From Rhodoblastus sp963804045 (GTDB lineage: Bacteria > Pseudomonadota > Alphaproteobacteria > Rhizobiales > Beijerinckiaceae): DNA of 64,000 nt. Under the pieces are notes generated by a model. That model worked only from the letters and a program-made list of their open reading frames with translations, searched no databases and was not told the DNA's origin. Shown piece by piece: positions 16,552 through 24,712 of the stretch (its first letter is position 1; the number at the start of each line of letters is the position of its first letter). The stretch is from positions 124,001 to 188,000 of the forward strand of contig CAWDOR010000009.1 of assembly GCA_963804045.1 (NCBI GenBank), given 5' to 3'. Position numbers and translations under genes: made by a program.

Positions 16552-16701
16552 GAAACATCCTGAACCTTCAGCGCGAGCATAGCGGCAAAATCCGCCGTGC
16601 TCACGCGGAAAGCGACGGTTTCGCGCAAAAACGCGCTTGCGCCGGCGCCGCATGGACGAAGCCCACGCCCGCGCCTAAATTCGTTGTGAATGGAGGCTCA
16701 C

Positions 16702-17673
16702 ATGGTCAAGGCGATTCGCGTTCACGAAACCGGCGGTCCCGAGGTTTTGCGCTATGAGGAGGTCGACCTCCCCGCCCCCGGGCCTGGCGAGGTCCAGATT
16801 TGCCAGCATGCGGTCGGCGTCAATTATATCGACGTCTATTTCCGCACCGGGCTTTATCCCGCGCCGTCCAAACCTTTCATCCCCGGCAACGAGGGCGCCG
16901 GCGAGGTTCTCGCCGTCGGCCCAGGCGTGGAAGGATTCAGGCCCGGCGACCGCGTCGCCTATACCGGGACCATCGGCGCCTATGCCGAGGCCCGCAACAT
17001 CGAAGCCAAATTTTTATGCGCGCTGCCCGCCGAGATTCCCTATGAGACGGCGGCGGCGATGATGCTCAAGGGGCTGACCGCCGAATATCTGCTGTTTCGC
17101 AGTTACAAAGTGCGGAAAGGCGATACGATTCTGGTCCATGCGGCGGCGGGCGGCGTCGGCCTGATCCTCTGCCAATGGGCCAAGGCTTTGGGGGCGCGCG
17201 TCATCGGCACGGTGGGGAGCGAGGACAAGGCCAGGCTGGCGCGCGAGGCTGGGGCCGATGAGATCGTCCTCTACCGTCAGGAGGATTTCGCCGCCCGCGT
17301 GAAAGAGCTGACGGAGGGAAAACTCTGCGACGCCGTCTATGACGGCGTCGGCAAGGATACGTTTCCGGCCTCGCTCGACTGCCTGAAACCTTTCGGAACT
17401 TTTGTGAGCTACGGTTCGGCCTCCGGCCCGGTGCCGCCCTTCAACATGGCGCTGCTGACGCCCAAGGCGCTCTATGCCACGCGGCCCTCGCTGTTCGCCT
17501 TCATCGCCGATGAGGCCCGGATGCGCGAGATGGCGGCGCGGCTATTCGCGGCTGTGGCCTCGGGCGCGGTCAAAATACCCGTCCATTCGATCCGGCCGCT
17601 GGCCGAGGCCGAACTGGTCCATCGCGCTTTGGAAAGCCGCGCGACCACCGGGGCGACGGTGATGATTCCCTAA
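16702..17673 (+). CDS. NADPH:quinone oxidoreductase (QOR, zinc-free MDR)
   Basis: A 323-residue medium-chain reductase with a GroES-like N-terminal half (GNEGAGEVLAVGPGVEGF near residues 63-79) and a Rossmann half with VHAAAGGVG at about 145-153. Zinc-ligand cysteines are absent, as in quinone oxidoreductases. It reduces quinones with NADPH in the cytoplasm. GGAGG at 16693-16697 supports the ATG at 16702 rather than 16690. Its stop codon overlaps the opposing rimO stop by two bases. Confidence 0.93.
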   Translation: MVKAIRVHETGGPEVLRYEEVDLPAPGPGEVQICQHAVGVNYIDVYFRTGLYPAPSKPFIPGNEGAGEVLAVGPGVEGFRPGDRVAYTGTIGAYAEARNIEAKFLCALPAEIPYETAAAMMLKGLTAEYLLFRSYKVRKGDTILVHAAAGGVGLILCQWAKALGARVIGTVGSEDKARLAREAGADEIVLYRQEDFAARVKELTEGKLCDAVYDGVGKDTFPASLDCLKPFGTFVSYGSASGPVPPFNMALLTPKALYATRPSLFAFIADEARMREMAARLFAAVASGAVKIPVHSIRPLAEAELVHRALESRATTGATVMIP

Positions 17674-18998
17674 ACCACGGCCCCGTGGAGGTCGTAAGCC
17701 TCGGCGCGGTCGATCTTGGCGGTGACGATGTCGCCGACGCGCAGGGGGCGGCGGCTGGACAGAAACACCTTGCCGTCGATTTCCGGCGCATCGGCCTTGG
17801 TGCGCCCCTCCCCGCCGCCGGCAACGACCTTGTCGATCATGACCGGCAGGCGTTTGCCGACTTTGGCCTTCTGCCGTTGCGCCGAAATCTTCTGCTGGCG
17901 CTCCATGAAGCGTTTCCAGCGGCTTTGCTTCACCTCTTCGGGGACTTGCGGCAGGCCGAGCTCGTTGGCGGCGGCGCCGGCGACCGGCTCATATTTGAAG
18001 GCGCCGACCCGGTCGAGTTTCGCCTCGTCGAGCCAGTCGAGCAGGATTTCAAAATCCTCGTCGGTCTCGCCGGGGAAGCCGACGATGAAGGTCGAGCGAA
18101 TCGCCAGATCGGGGCAAATCTCCCGCCAGGCCTGAATGCGCTCAAAGGTCTTTTCGACATTGCCGGGACGCTTCATCGCCCGCAACACGTTCGGGGCGGC
18201 GTGCTGAAAGGGAATGTCGAGATAGGGCAGGATCTTGCCCTCGGCCATCAGCGGAATGACCTCGTCGACATGGGGATAGGGATAGACATAATGCAGCCGG
18301 GTCCAGACGCCGAGATCGCCCAGCTCCTTGGCCAGGTCGAAGAAACGGGCGCGGACCTCGCGGTCGTGAAACATGCTTGAGGCATAGCGCAGGTCCTGGC
18401 CATAGGCGGAAGTGTCCTGCGACACCACCAGCAGTTCCTTGACCCCTGCCCTGACCAGCTTTTCCGCCTCGATCAGCACCTCGCCGGCCGGCCGTGAAAC
18501 CAGATCGCCGCGCAATTTCGGGATGATGCAGAAGCTGCAACGGTTGTGGCAGCCCTCGGAAATCTTGAGATAGGCGTAATGGCGCGGGGTGAGCTTAATG
18601 CCCTGTTCCGGCAGCAGATCGACGAAGGGATTCGCCGAGGGCGCCGCCGCCGCGTGGACCGCCGTCATCACGCTCTCATAGTCCTGCGGGCCGGTGATCG
18701 CGGAAATATTGGGAAAAGCCTCGAGAATCGGGCCGGGATCGGCGCCCATGCAGCCGGTGACTATCACCTTGCCGTTTTCGCGCAGGGCCTCGCCTATGGC
18801 GGCCAGCGATTCCGCCTTGGCGCTGTCGAGAAAGCCGCAGGTGTTGACGATCACCGCATCGGCGCCGTGATGGGCGCGCGAGATCGCATAGCCCTCGGCG
18901 CGCAAGCGCGTGAGAATGCGCTCGGAATCGACCAGCGCCTTGGGGCAGCCCAGCGAAACGAAGGAAATGCGCGGCGCGTCTTGGTTATGTTCGGTCAT
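17670..18998 (-). CDS. rimO: ribosomal protein S12 methylthiotransferase RimO
   Basis: A 442-residue radical SAM methylthiotransferase that modifies Asp88 of ribosomal protein S12. The N-terminal cluster cysteines are C18 (SLGCPK), C54 (NTCGF) and C83 (TGCMG). The radical SAM motif is CHNRCSFC (C150, C154, C157), and a C-terminal TRAM domain ends the protein. GYAISRAHHGADAVIVNTC distinguishes RimO from MiaB. Start at 18998, where homology begins. Length is normal. Confidence 0.96.
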   Translation of the reverse strand: MTEHNQDAPRISFVSLGCPKALVDSERILTRLRAEGYAISRAHHGADAVIVNTCGFLDSAKAESLAAIGEALRENGKVIVTGCMGADPGPILEAFPNISAITGPQDYESVMTAVHAAAAPSANPFVDLLPEQGIKLTPRHYAYLKISEGCHNRCSFCIIPKLRGDLVSRPAGEVLIEAEKLVRAGVKELLVVSQDTSAYGQDLRYASSMFHDREVRARFFDLAKELGDLGVWTRLHYVYPYPHVDEVIPLMAEGKILPYLDIPFQHAAPNVLRAMKRPGNVEKTFERIQAWREICPDLAIRSTFIVGFPGETDEDFEILLDWLDEAKLDRVGAFKYEPVAGAAANELGLPQVPEEVKQSRWKRFMERQQKISAQRQKAKVGKRLPVMIDKVVAGGGEGRTKADAPEIDGKVFLSSRRPLRVGDIVTAKIDRAEAYDLHGAVV

Positions 18999-19021
18999 GG
19001 GCCGGAGTTTTAGGCGGGGCG

Positions 19022-19066
19022 AGGCAAAAAGCAAAGCCCACCCGGAACAGCGTTCCGGGTGGGCTT
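19022..19066 (-). terminator. intrinsic terminator of the porin gene
   Basis: AAGCCCACCCGGAAC (19034-19048) pairs perfectly with GTTCCGGGTGGGCTT (19052-19066) across AGC. On the minus strand it is followed by GCTTTTTGCC. Confidence 0.85.
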
Positions 19067-19106
19067 CCAAGACAGACGCGCCGGGACAGGCCCGGCGCGG
19101 CGAAAA

Positions 19107-19784
19107 TCAGTACTTGGCGACGACCGTCGAAGCGGCGGGAGCGCCGAACTTGTAGAGCAGACCGACGAGAACCGCATTGGAGTTCTCAAAGGTGGACTTG
19201 CCGACCAGACCGTTGTTGGCGCGGCCGAGATCGGTGTAGCGATACTCGAGACGACCGATCCAGTTCGGGGTGAAGGCATAGTCGACGCCGCCGCCGAGCG
19301 TGTAGCCAGTGCGGCCGCTGTTGTTGGTGACGCCGAGGACCTTGGTGTCCACGTCGCCGAAAGCGACGCCGCCGGCGAAATAGGCCAGGGCGCGGTCGGT
19401 GACGGCATAGCCCAGACGGCCGCGGATGTCGGCGAAATAGGTCGAGTTGGTCGAACCGTTGATCGGCGCATAGTTGCGCGAACCGCCGAGAACGCCGCCG
19501 CCATCGGCTTCGAGGCCGAGCACGAACTTGTTCGGCAGTTCGTAGTTATAGCCGATCACGCCGCCCAGCAGGCCGCCGGTGGCGGTGCTGCCGTTGCCCA
19601 AGCCGCGATAATGCGCCGAGAGGAAATCGAGACCGCCTTCGACGCCGGCATAGAAACCGGTCCAGGAATAGGCCGAAACCGGGGCGAGATAGGCGGGGGC
19701 CGCCTTGCGCGACGGCAGGTCGGCGGCGAGAGCCGAGCCGGTCAGGGCCGCCAGAGCGATAGTGGAAAGCAGAACCTTACGCAT
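19107..19784 (-). CDS. outer-membrane beta-barrel porin, Omp25/Omp31 family
   Basis: A 225-residue protein with a classic signal peptide (MRKVLLSTIALAALTGSALA). The alphaproteobacterial start of the mature barrel, YSWTGFYAGVEGG (residues 39-51), follows. Eight-strand barrel features continue through GRLGYAVTDRALAYFAGGVAFG, and WIGRLEYRYTDLG precedes the final strand, whose end is followed by a short AASTVVAKY tail. Abundant outer-membrane protein; specificity unknown. It has a strong terminator at its 3' end. Confidence 0.9.
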   Translation of the reverse strand: MRKVLLSTIALAALTGSALAADLPSRKAAPAYLAPVSAYSWTGFYAGVEGGLDFLSAHYRGLGNGSTATGGLLGGVIGYNYELPNKFVLGLEADGGGVLGGSRNYAPINGSTNSTYFADIRGRLGYAVTDRALAYFAGGVAFGDVDTKVLGVTNNSGRTGYTLGGGVDYAFTPNWIGRLEYRYTDLGRANNGLVGKSTFENSNAVLVGLLYKFGAPAASTVVAKY

Positions 19785-20008
19785 AATTGCCTCGTGTCTT
19801 GATTTGCGAAACGCGCCGGCAAAATGTCCTCAGATTTCCCTCTCCGCAAGTAAAAAATCACCGCGAAGCGAATTCCTGGGGCGCCTTGTGGCACATTGGC
19901 AACAATTTGGGGCTAGACCCCGGTGAAATGCGACCGAATTGCGGCGCCGATCAGGCAATCAAGGCAATCCGGCCACAAAATTGCAGTTTTTACTTGGCCC
20001 TTCCGCAG

Positions 20009-20041
20009 GACTTCGTAACCCGAACACGCGAAGTCTTTTTT
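20009..20041 (+). terminator. orphan intrinsic terminator
   Basis: GACTTCG (20009-20015) pairs with CGAAGTC (20029-20035) across 13 bases and is followed by six T. No protein gene lies upstream on this strand before the divergent porin promoter, so it may end a small RNA. Confidence 0.55.
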
Positions 20042-20207
20042 GGTCCGCGCATTCATTTTTCGATTCGCGCCGCGCCAGCCTCGGCCGACACACACGCGCT
20101 TCCTCCAATTTTGCTGCGCGACGAAACCGAAACCGCCGTCCCGCCTGCGCTTGAAACGCAGTTAAGGCAGAAAAGGTTTCCGAGACCTTACCTGGAAGGG
20201 GCGCATT

Positions 20208-20223
20208 TTAACCGCTTGGTTAA
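20208..20223. promoter_or_regulatory. TTAACC-N4-GGTTAA dyad
   Basis: Perfect 6-bp arms, TTAACC at 20208-20213 and GGTTAA at 20218-20223. Reminiscent of two CtrA half-sites, but the spacing is 8 rather than 7 between TTAA motifs. Confidence 0.35.
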
Positions 20224-20432
20224 CCGTCCGTTGCGACGCAACACGGTCGCCGACGCCCGTCCCGGCCAAATTCGGCTTGCCTTTGGACGACGAATGCGCG
20301 AGGGAACCGCAGAGTTTGGTTTGCTCATGATCTCTCCCGAGCCGCATAGCACGGGGTCGGCACAAAAGACGGCACGGCCACGGCGGTTTCGCTGGCCGCA
20401 AGTGGCGCGAAATCCTAGAGTTTATTGAGTTT

Positions 20433-20522
20433 GGAAGGGTGGCCGAGTGGTTTAAGGCAGCGGTCTTGAAAACCGCCGTAGGTGAAAGCCTACCGTGGGT
20501 TCGAATCCCACCCCTTCCGCCA
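20433..20522 (+). tRNA. tRNA-Ser (anticodon UGA)
   Basis: A 90-base class II tRNA. The acceptor stem GGAAGGG (20433-20439) pairs with CCCTTCC (20512-20518), followed by discriminator G and an encoded CCA (20520-20522). The anticodon arm GCGGT-CTTGAAA-ACCGC shows TGA at 20467-20469. The long variable arm TAGGTGAAAGCCTA and the T-arm GGGTTCGAATCCC are present. It reads UCA-type serine codons. The GtrII-like gene follows 125 bases downstream. Confidence 0.97.
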
Positions 20523-20647
20523 GCAGATATTTTGTCTGGACCGGACGCAAAGACGGCGGGTGCGATCAGGACGCTTCCCAGCGCCGGAACCTCGCCTTCC
20601 GGGCGAGCATCCGCCGGCCTCTTGGACCGGCCTCTTGGAGAGGACCG

Positions 20648-22219
20648 ATGACCAATTCGCAAGAGAACATCGAATTGCCCGCCATTGGCGTCGGGAGACG
20701 ATCACCCGCCGAAATCGCACCGAACCAGATTTTGGCGGTGATCCTGTTTTTCGCCGTGCTCTTCGTTTCCATTGCCTTGATCGCGCCGAATTACTTCCTG
20801 TTCTCAACCGACGACCTGTCGATTGGAATGGATGCGAGGCCCTTGAAGGCGCTGGCTTTGGACCAGGCCGCGAACGGCCGCTATACATTCTCGGCGTTTG
20901 CGCGCCTGCTGGATTTTCTTCGCGTCGATTATCCCGCCTATCTTGCGATTTCAGGAACGCTGTTCATCGCCGCCTGGTTGTTCCTGCTGTCGGAACTGGC
21001 GGCTTTCGCCAAAATTGAAAATCCCTGGGCGAAATTCTTCGGCGCATTGCTGTTTTCCAGCTTCTGCCTGAATCTCGATCTCTATCAGTTCAAGGAAGCC
21101 TATCTATCCTATGCGCTTTCCTTTGGTTTCGGCGCGTTGGCGATCCGCTTCGCCCGGTCGGAGACGAGACTCGTCGCCAGGATCGCCCTGTCGGCCATCT
21201 GCCTGGGCCTAGCCTACGGCGCCTATCAGACATTTCTCCAGATTCTCATCATGATCATGGCCGTTTGGGGGGTCTCGCGCGCCATTGGCCGGCAATCGCC
21301 GCGCGGCGACTTCGCCGCTCTGACCATGGCGGCGGCGACCGCCATGGCGGTCGCACTGTATTTCCTGACCAACATGCTGTTGAAGGCGCTCACCCTCGAG
21401 GGCTTTGCCGCATATCCGGCGCGACCGCAGGGCGCCAGATTCGTTCTGGCGAATTTGCATCCCTATCTGAAAACCGCATTCCATCTCATGTCTCCAGCAG
21501 CAAGTCCTTTCGCGCCGCTGGCCAACTCCTTTGTCACCTGCGGTTTTCTGCTGCTGTGTGTTGCGGGCCTATCGATGTTTACCGTCCGGGCGTCGGGCTG
21601 GAAGAAATGGGCGATCTGGGCCATCTTCGCCGCCGCGCTGCTGAGCGCGCCGAATCCTGCCAATCTGCTCATGGAATTTTATTGGCCCTCGCCACGAAGC
21701 GTGGCGGGGATCGGCTTCTTTTTCGCCGGCGTCGCCGCTTTGCTCCTCGAGATCGGGGCGGAAGCGCGCGCGCCTGTGGCTCAGCCCAAATCGGCCGTCG
21801 CGATTTGCCTCGGCCTGCTGATTCTGACGCAATTGCTCAACGACGCCCAGTTGCTGGCCCGGCGCTCGGTCCAACAGGTTCTGGATTTGGCCCTGGCGCG
21901 ACAGATTGTCAGCGATGTGGAACGATTGGCCCCGGCAAACGATCTGCCCATCGATACGCGGATCGTGACAACTTGGCACAGCAACGCCGTTTACAGGAAA
22001 ATGCCTTACGCTTATGGCGTGAGCCTGCTGGGCACGGATTGGTCGGCTCCGCCCCTCCTGAGCTTCGTCTCAGGCGGTCGGATTATCGGTCACGCCGGAC
22101 AGCCGTCCGATTGTTCGTCGTCGCGCCATTCATCTGGTCCTGTCGTGACGCTGGGACCGGGCGGCCTTCCCCTCGTTTGTTTCCCGAGCCAGACCCCGCC
22201 CTGGCCAGGTTCGAGCTGA
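20648..22219 (+). CDS. GtrII-like O-antigen glucosyltransferase, membrane protein
   Basis: About 523 residues with roughly ten transmembrane helices, such as ILAVILFFAVLFVSIALIA at the N-terminus. The luminal start TDDLSIGMDARP and the overall layout match GtrII-type glucosyltransferases, which add glucose to lipid-linked O-antigen units in the periplasm. The last 50 residues are Ser/Pro-rich and polar. GGAGAGGA just before the ATG at 20648 fixes the start. No gtrA/gtrB partners are next to it. It sits directly behind a tRNA gene. Confidence 0.78.
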   Translation: MTNSQENIELPAIGVGRRSPAEIAPNQILAVILFFAVLFVSIALIAPNYFLFSTDDLSIGMDARPLKALALDQAANGRYTFSAFARLLDFLRVDYPAYLAISGTLFIAAWLFLLSELAAFAKIENPWAKFFGALLFSSFCLNLDLYQFKEAYLSYALSFGFGALAIRFARSETRLVARIALSAICLGLAYGAYQTFLQILIMIMAVWGVSRAIGRQSPRGDFAALTMAAATAMAVALYFLTNMLLKALTLEGFAAYPARPQGARFVLANLHPYLKTAFHLMSPAASPFAPLANSFVTCGFLLLCVAGLSMFTVRASGWKKWAIWAIFAAALLSAPNPANLLMEFYWPSPRSVAGIGFFFAGVAALLLEIGAEARAPVAQPKSAVAICLGLLILTQLLNDAQLLARRSVQQVLDLALARQIVSDVERLAPANDLPIDTRIVTTWHSNAVYRKMPYAYGVSLLGTDWSAPPLLSFVSGGRIIGHAGQPSDCSSSRHSSGPVVTLGPGGLPLVCFPSQTPPWPGSS

Positions 22220-22283
22220 AATCGCCGCGCAGGCGCCTGACGGCGTTCTTGCGCAAACCGCCCCGCTCCGCTAGCAATGCGGC

Positions 22284-22781
22284 ATGATCCGCGTCGCGCT
22301 CTACACGGGCTCCTTCGATCCCGTCACCAATGGCCATGTCGATGTCATCCGCGCCGCCATGGGGCTGTGCGACCGGCTGGTCGTGGCCATTGGCGTCCAT
22401 CCCGGCAAGAAACCGCTGTTCTCCGCCGAGGAGCGCGCCGACCTGCTGGAACGAGTCTGCGCCGAGGACGCGCGGGCGAAAAATTGCGAATTGGCGGTCG
22501 TCACTTTCTCGGGCCTGGCGGTCGAGGCGGCGCGCGAACATGGCGCCCAGGCGATCGTGCGCGGCCTGCGCGACGGAACCGATCTCGATTATGAAATGTC
22601 CATGGCCGGCATGAATGGCGTGATGGCCCCGGAGGTGCAGACCGTGTTCCTTCCCGCCGGCTTGAACGTGCGTCACATCACCGCCACTTTGGTGCGGCAA
22701 GTGGCGCTGATGGGCGGCGACGTCACCGCCTTCGCCCCGCCCCTGGTGGTGGAGGCCCTGCGCCGCAAGGCGGCGCAATGA
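22284..22781 (+). CDS. coaD: phosphopantetheine adenylyltransferase
   Basis: A 165-residue nucleotidyltransferase that joins 4'-phosphopantetheine and ATP to dephospho-CoA, the penultimate step of CoA synthesis. TGSFDPVTNGH (residues 8-18) holds the (H/T)xGH-type active site. RGLRDGTDLDYE and the final ISST-like segment HITATLVRQVA match the family. It is cytoplasmic. Two cyclophilin genes follow closely on the same strand, a common rhizobial order. Confidence 0.96.
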   Translation: MIRVALYTGSFDPVTNGHVDVIRAAMGLCDRLVVAIGVHPGKKPLFSAEERADLLERVCAEDARAKNCELAVVTFSGLAVEAAREHGAQAIVRGLRDGTDLDYEMSMAGMNGVMAPEVQTVFLPAGLNVRHITATLVRQVALMGGDVTAFAPPLVVEALRRKAAQ

Positions 22782-22806
22782 TTTTCATCCTGTGAGAGGT
22801 AAGACC

Positions 22807-23376
22807 ATGACGCATATCAGCGGCAAGTTCATCGACCGCCGCCGGTTCGCCCGCGTTTTCGCGCTGGCCGCCGGGGCCGCCCTTGCGCTGTCGGGCGCGG
22901 CGCGCGCCGCCGAGGATCCGGAAAACCTGCTCTATCTGCAACTCAAGGACGGCCGCGTGGTCATCCGCCTGCGTCCCGACCTCGCGCCCAAGCATGTCGC
23001 GCAGATCAAGGCGCTGGTGCGGCGCGGCTTTTACGACGGCATTGTCTTCCACCGCGTCATCGAGGGCTTCATGGCCCAGACCGGCGACCCCACCGGCACG
23101 GGCGCGGGCGGCTCCGACCTGCCCAACATTCCCGCCGAATTCTCATCCGAACCGTTCAAGCGCGGCACGCTCGGCATGGCGCGCTCCTCCAGCCCGAATT
23201 CCGCCAATTCGCAATTCTTCATCTGCTTCGACGCGGCGCCCTTCCTCGACGGCAAATATACGGTCTGGGGCGAAGTGGTTTCCGGCATGGAGTTTGTCGA
23301 CAAGATCAAGCGCGGCGAGCCGCCTGCGAATCCCGACAAGATCGTCAGCATGAAAATCGCTGCAGACGCGAAATAA
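22807..23376 (+). CDS. periplasmic cyclophilin-type peptidyl-prolyl isomerase
   Basis: A 189-residue protein with a long N-terminal export signal. The twin arginines in DRRRFARVFALAAG suggest Tat export, although Sec is possible; cleavage falls near ARAAE. The cyclophilin domain follows with FHRVIEGFMAQTGD and SANSQFFICF. It isomerises Xaa-Pro bonds in the envelope. ATG 22807 follows AGAGGT. A cytoplasmic paralogue is 30 bases downstream, pointing to an operon and a local duplication. Confidence 0.93.
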   Translation: MTHISGKFIDRRRFARVFALAAGAALALSGAARAAEDPENLLYLQLKDGRVVIRLRPDLAPKHVAQIKALVRRGFYDGIVFHRVIEGFMAQTGDPTGTGAGGSDLPNIPAEFSSEPFKRGTLGMARSSSPNSANSQFFICFDAAPFLDGKYTVWGEVVSGMEFVDKIKRGEPPANPDKIVSMKIAADAK

Positions 23377-23404
23377 TCCCACGAACCAACCGAAAGGAAC
23401 GAAA

Positions 23405-23860
23405 ATGTCCGACGAAGGCAATCTGATGACGCTGGAAACCACCAAGGGCACGGTGGTGATCCGCATGCGCCCCGACCTGGCGCCCAATCATGTCGCCCAT
23501 ATCAAGAAGCTGGTGGGCGAGGGCTTTTATGACGGCGTGGTCTTCCACCGGGTGATCGACGGCTTCATGGCCCAGACCGGCTGCCCGCACGGCACGGGCA
23601 CCGGCGGCTCGAAATATCCGAACCTCAAACAGGAATTCAACGCCGCCCCGCATGTGCGCGGCACGGCTTCGATGGCGCGCGCCGCCAGCCCGGATTCGGC
23701 CAATTCGCAATTCTTCATCTGCTTCGACAACGCCCGCTTCCTCGACAAGCAATATACGGTCTGGGGCGAAGTGATCGAAGGCATGGAAAATGTCGACAAG
23801 ATCAAGCGCGGCGAGCCGGTCAAGGACCCGGACAAGATCGTTTCGGCGAAAATCTCCTGA
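23405..23860 (+). CDS. cytoplasmic cyclophilin-type peptidyl-prolyl isomerase
   Basis: A 151-residue cyclophilin without signal peptide. The active-site strand FHRVIDGFMAQTGC and SANSQFFICFDNARFLD are conserved. It is strongly similar to the exported copy immediately upstream, differing by lacking the leader, which suggests duplication with retargeting. GAAAGGAAC precedes the ATG at 23405. A strong terminator at 23891 closes the coaD-cyclophilin unit. Confidence 0.95.
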   Translation: MSDEGNLMTLETTKGTVVIRMRPDLAPNHVAHIKKLVGEGFYDGVVFHRVIDGFMAQTGCPHGTGTGGSKYPNLKQEFNAAPHVRGTASMARAASPDSANSQFFICFDNARFLDKQYTVWGEVIEGMENVDKIKRGEPVKDPDKIVSAKIS

Positions 23861-23890
23861 TTTTTCTGGAATTCAAAAACCGGGAACAGG

Positions 23891-23925
23891 CAGGACAGCG
23901 ACATTCGTCGCTGTCCTGTTTTTTT
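23891..23925 (+). terminator. intrinsic terminator after the cyclophilin genes
   Basis: CAGGACAGCGAC (23891-23902) pairs perfectly with GTCGCTGTCCTG (23907-23918) across ATTC, followed by seven T. Confidence 0.92.
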
Positions 23926-24088
23926 GGCCCCGTTCAGCCGCCGTTCAACTGCGAAGCTCTAAACCGGACCTGCTCGCGAGGATTTCGCCTTTCGTCATGG
24001 CTCCCGACAATTGACGAAAGGAAAAAAATCGCAAAGCTTGACCAGTCCCGGCGCCGCATAGCGCGGGCCGGATTTCGGAGACGCCTCC

Positions 24089-24640
24089 ATGTCCATTCGC
24101 CTGAATTCCGCGCTTTTCGGCGCCGTCGCGCTCGCCGTCCTGGGAACAGCCTCGGCGAATGCCGAGAGCGTCACCAAGCAATGCGCCGCCAAATGGCAGG
24201 CCGCCAAGGCCGCCAACACCACCGGCGGCCTGACCTATCTGCAATTCTATTCCAAATGCTCGGCGGACATGAAGGCGCAGAACGCCGGCGGCGCCGCGCC
24301 GGCCGCGGCGCCCGCCGCCCCGGCGGCCCCCGCCGCCGCTCCCGTGGCGCCTGCTGCTGCTGCGGCGCCCACGGCTCCGGTCGCTCCGCCGGCGGCGGCG
24401 CCCGCGCCGGCTGCGCCGCCCAAGCCCGCCGTCGCCGCTCCCGTAGCCCCAGCCGCCGCCGGCGCGGCGTCATTCCCCACCGCGGTGGACCCGTCTTTCG
24501 CCAGCCTCAAGCCAGGCGACGCGCGCCGCAAGACCTGCAGCAAGGGTTATCAGGCCAACAAAGCCGCTGGCAGCCTCGGCGGCCTGAAATGGGACCAGTA
24601 TTACAGCCAGTGCAATACGCGCTTGAAGGGCGGCGCATAA
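24089..24640 (+). CDS. secreted protein with two Cys modules joined by an Ala/Pro linker
   Basis: A 183-residue protein with a signal peptide ending near ANA (residue 24). Two short homologous modules flank a low-complexity linker. Module one is KQCAAKWQAAKAANTTGGLT...FYSKC (about 30-57); module two is KTCSKGYQANKAAGSLGGLK...YYSQC (about 147-176). Each has two cysteines, probably disulfide-bonded. The 80-residue linker is almost entirely Ala and Pro and probably rigid. This layout is seen in several alphaproteobacteria; function unknown. A terminator follows. Confidence 0.75.
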   Translation: MSIRLNSALFGAVALAVLGTASANAESVTKQCAAKWQAAKAANTTGGLTYLQFYSKCSADMKAQNAGGAAPAAAPAAPAAPAAAPVAPAAAAAPTAPVAPPAAAPAPAAPPKPAVAAPVAPAAAGAASFPTAVDPSFASLKPGDARRKTCSKGYQANKAAGSLGGLKWDQYYSQCNTRLKGGA

Positions 24641-24663
24641 ACCCGCCCGCCTTCCAAGAGATC

Positions 24664-24691
24664 AGGCCGGCGCCAAGGCGCCGGCCTTTTT
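24664..24691 (+). terminator. intrinsic terminator
   Basis: AGGCCGGCGCC (24664-24674) is repeated inverted as GGCGCCGGCCT (24677-24687), ending in a T-run to 24691. Confidence 0.8.
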
Positions 24692-24712
24692 GCGTCCAGA
24701 CCGGTCAGGCGC

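Larger units (their letters stand above)
19785..20432. other. gene-free stretch between porin and tRNA-Ser
   Basis: About 650 bases with no convincing protein gene. It contains an orphan plus-strand terminator (20009-20041) and a TTAACC-N4-GGTTAA dyad (20208-20223). Open frames here translate into Arg/Ala-rich strings without family resemblance. Confidence 0.6.

Noticed and set aside
20208..20223. Calling the dyad a CtrA box
   Set aside because: The TTAA motifs are eight rather than seven bases apart, and the orientation is inverted.
24247..24543. Gly/Ala-rich minus-strand frame inside the two-module protein gene
   Set aside because: It is the complement of the Ala/Pro linker repeats and not an independent gene.
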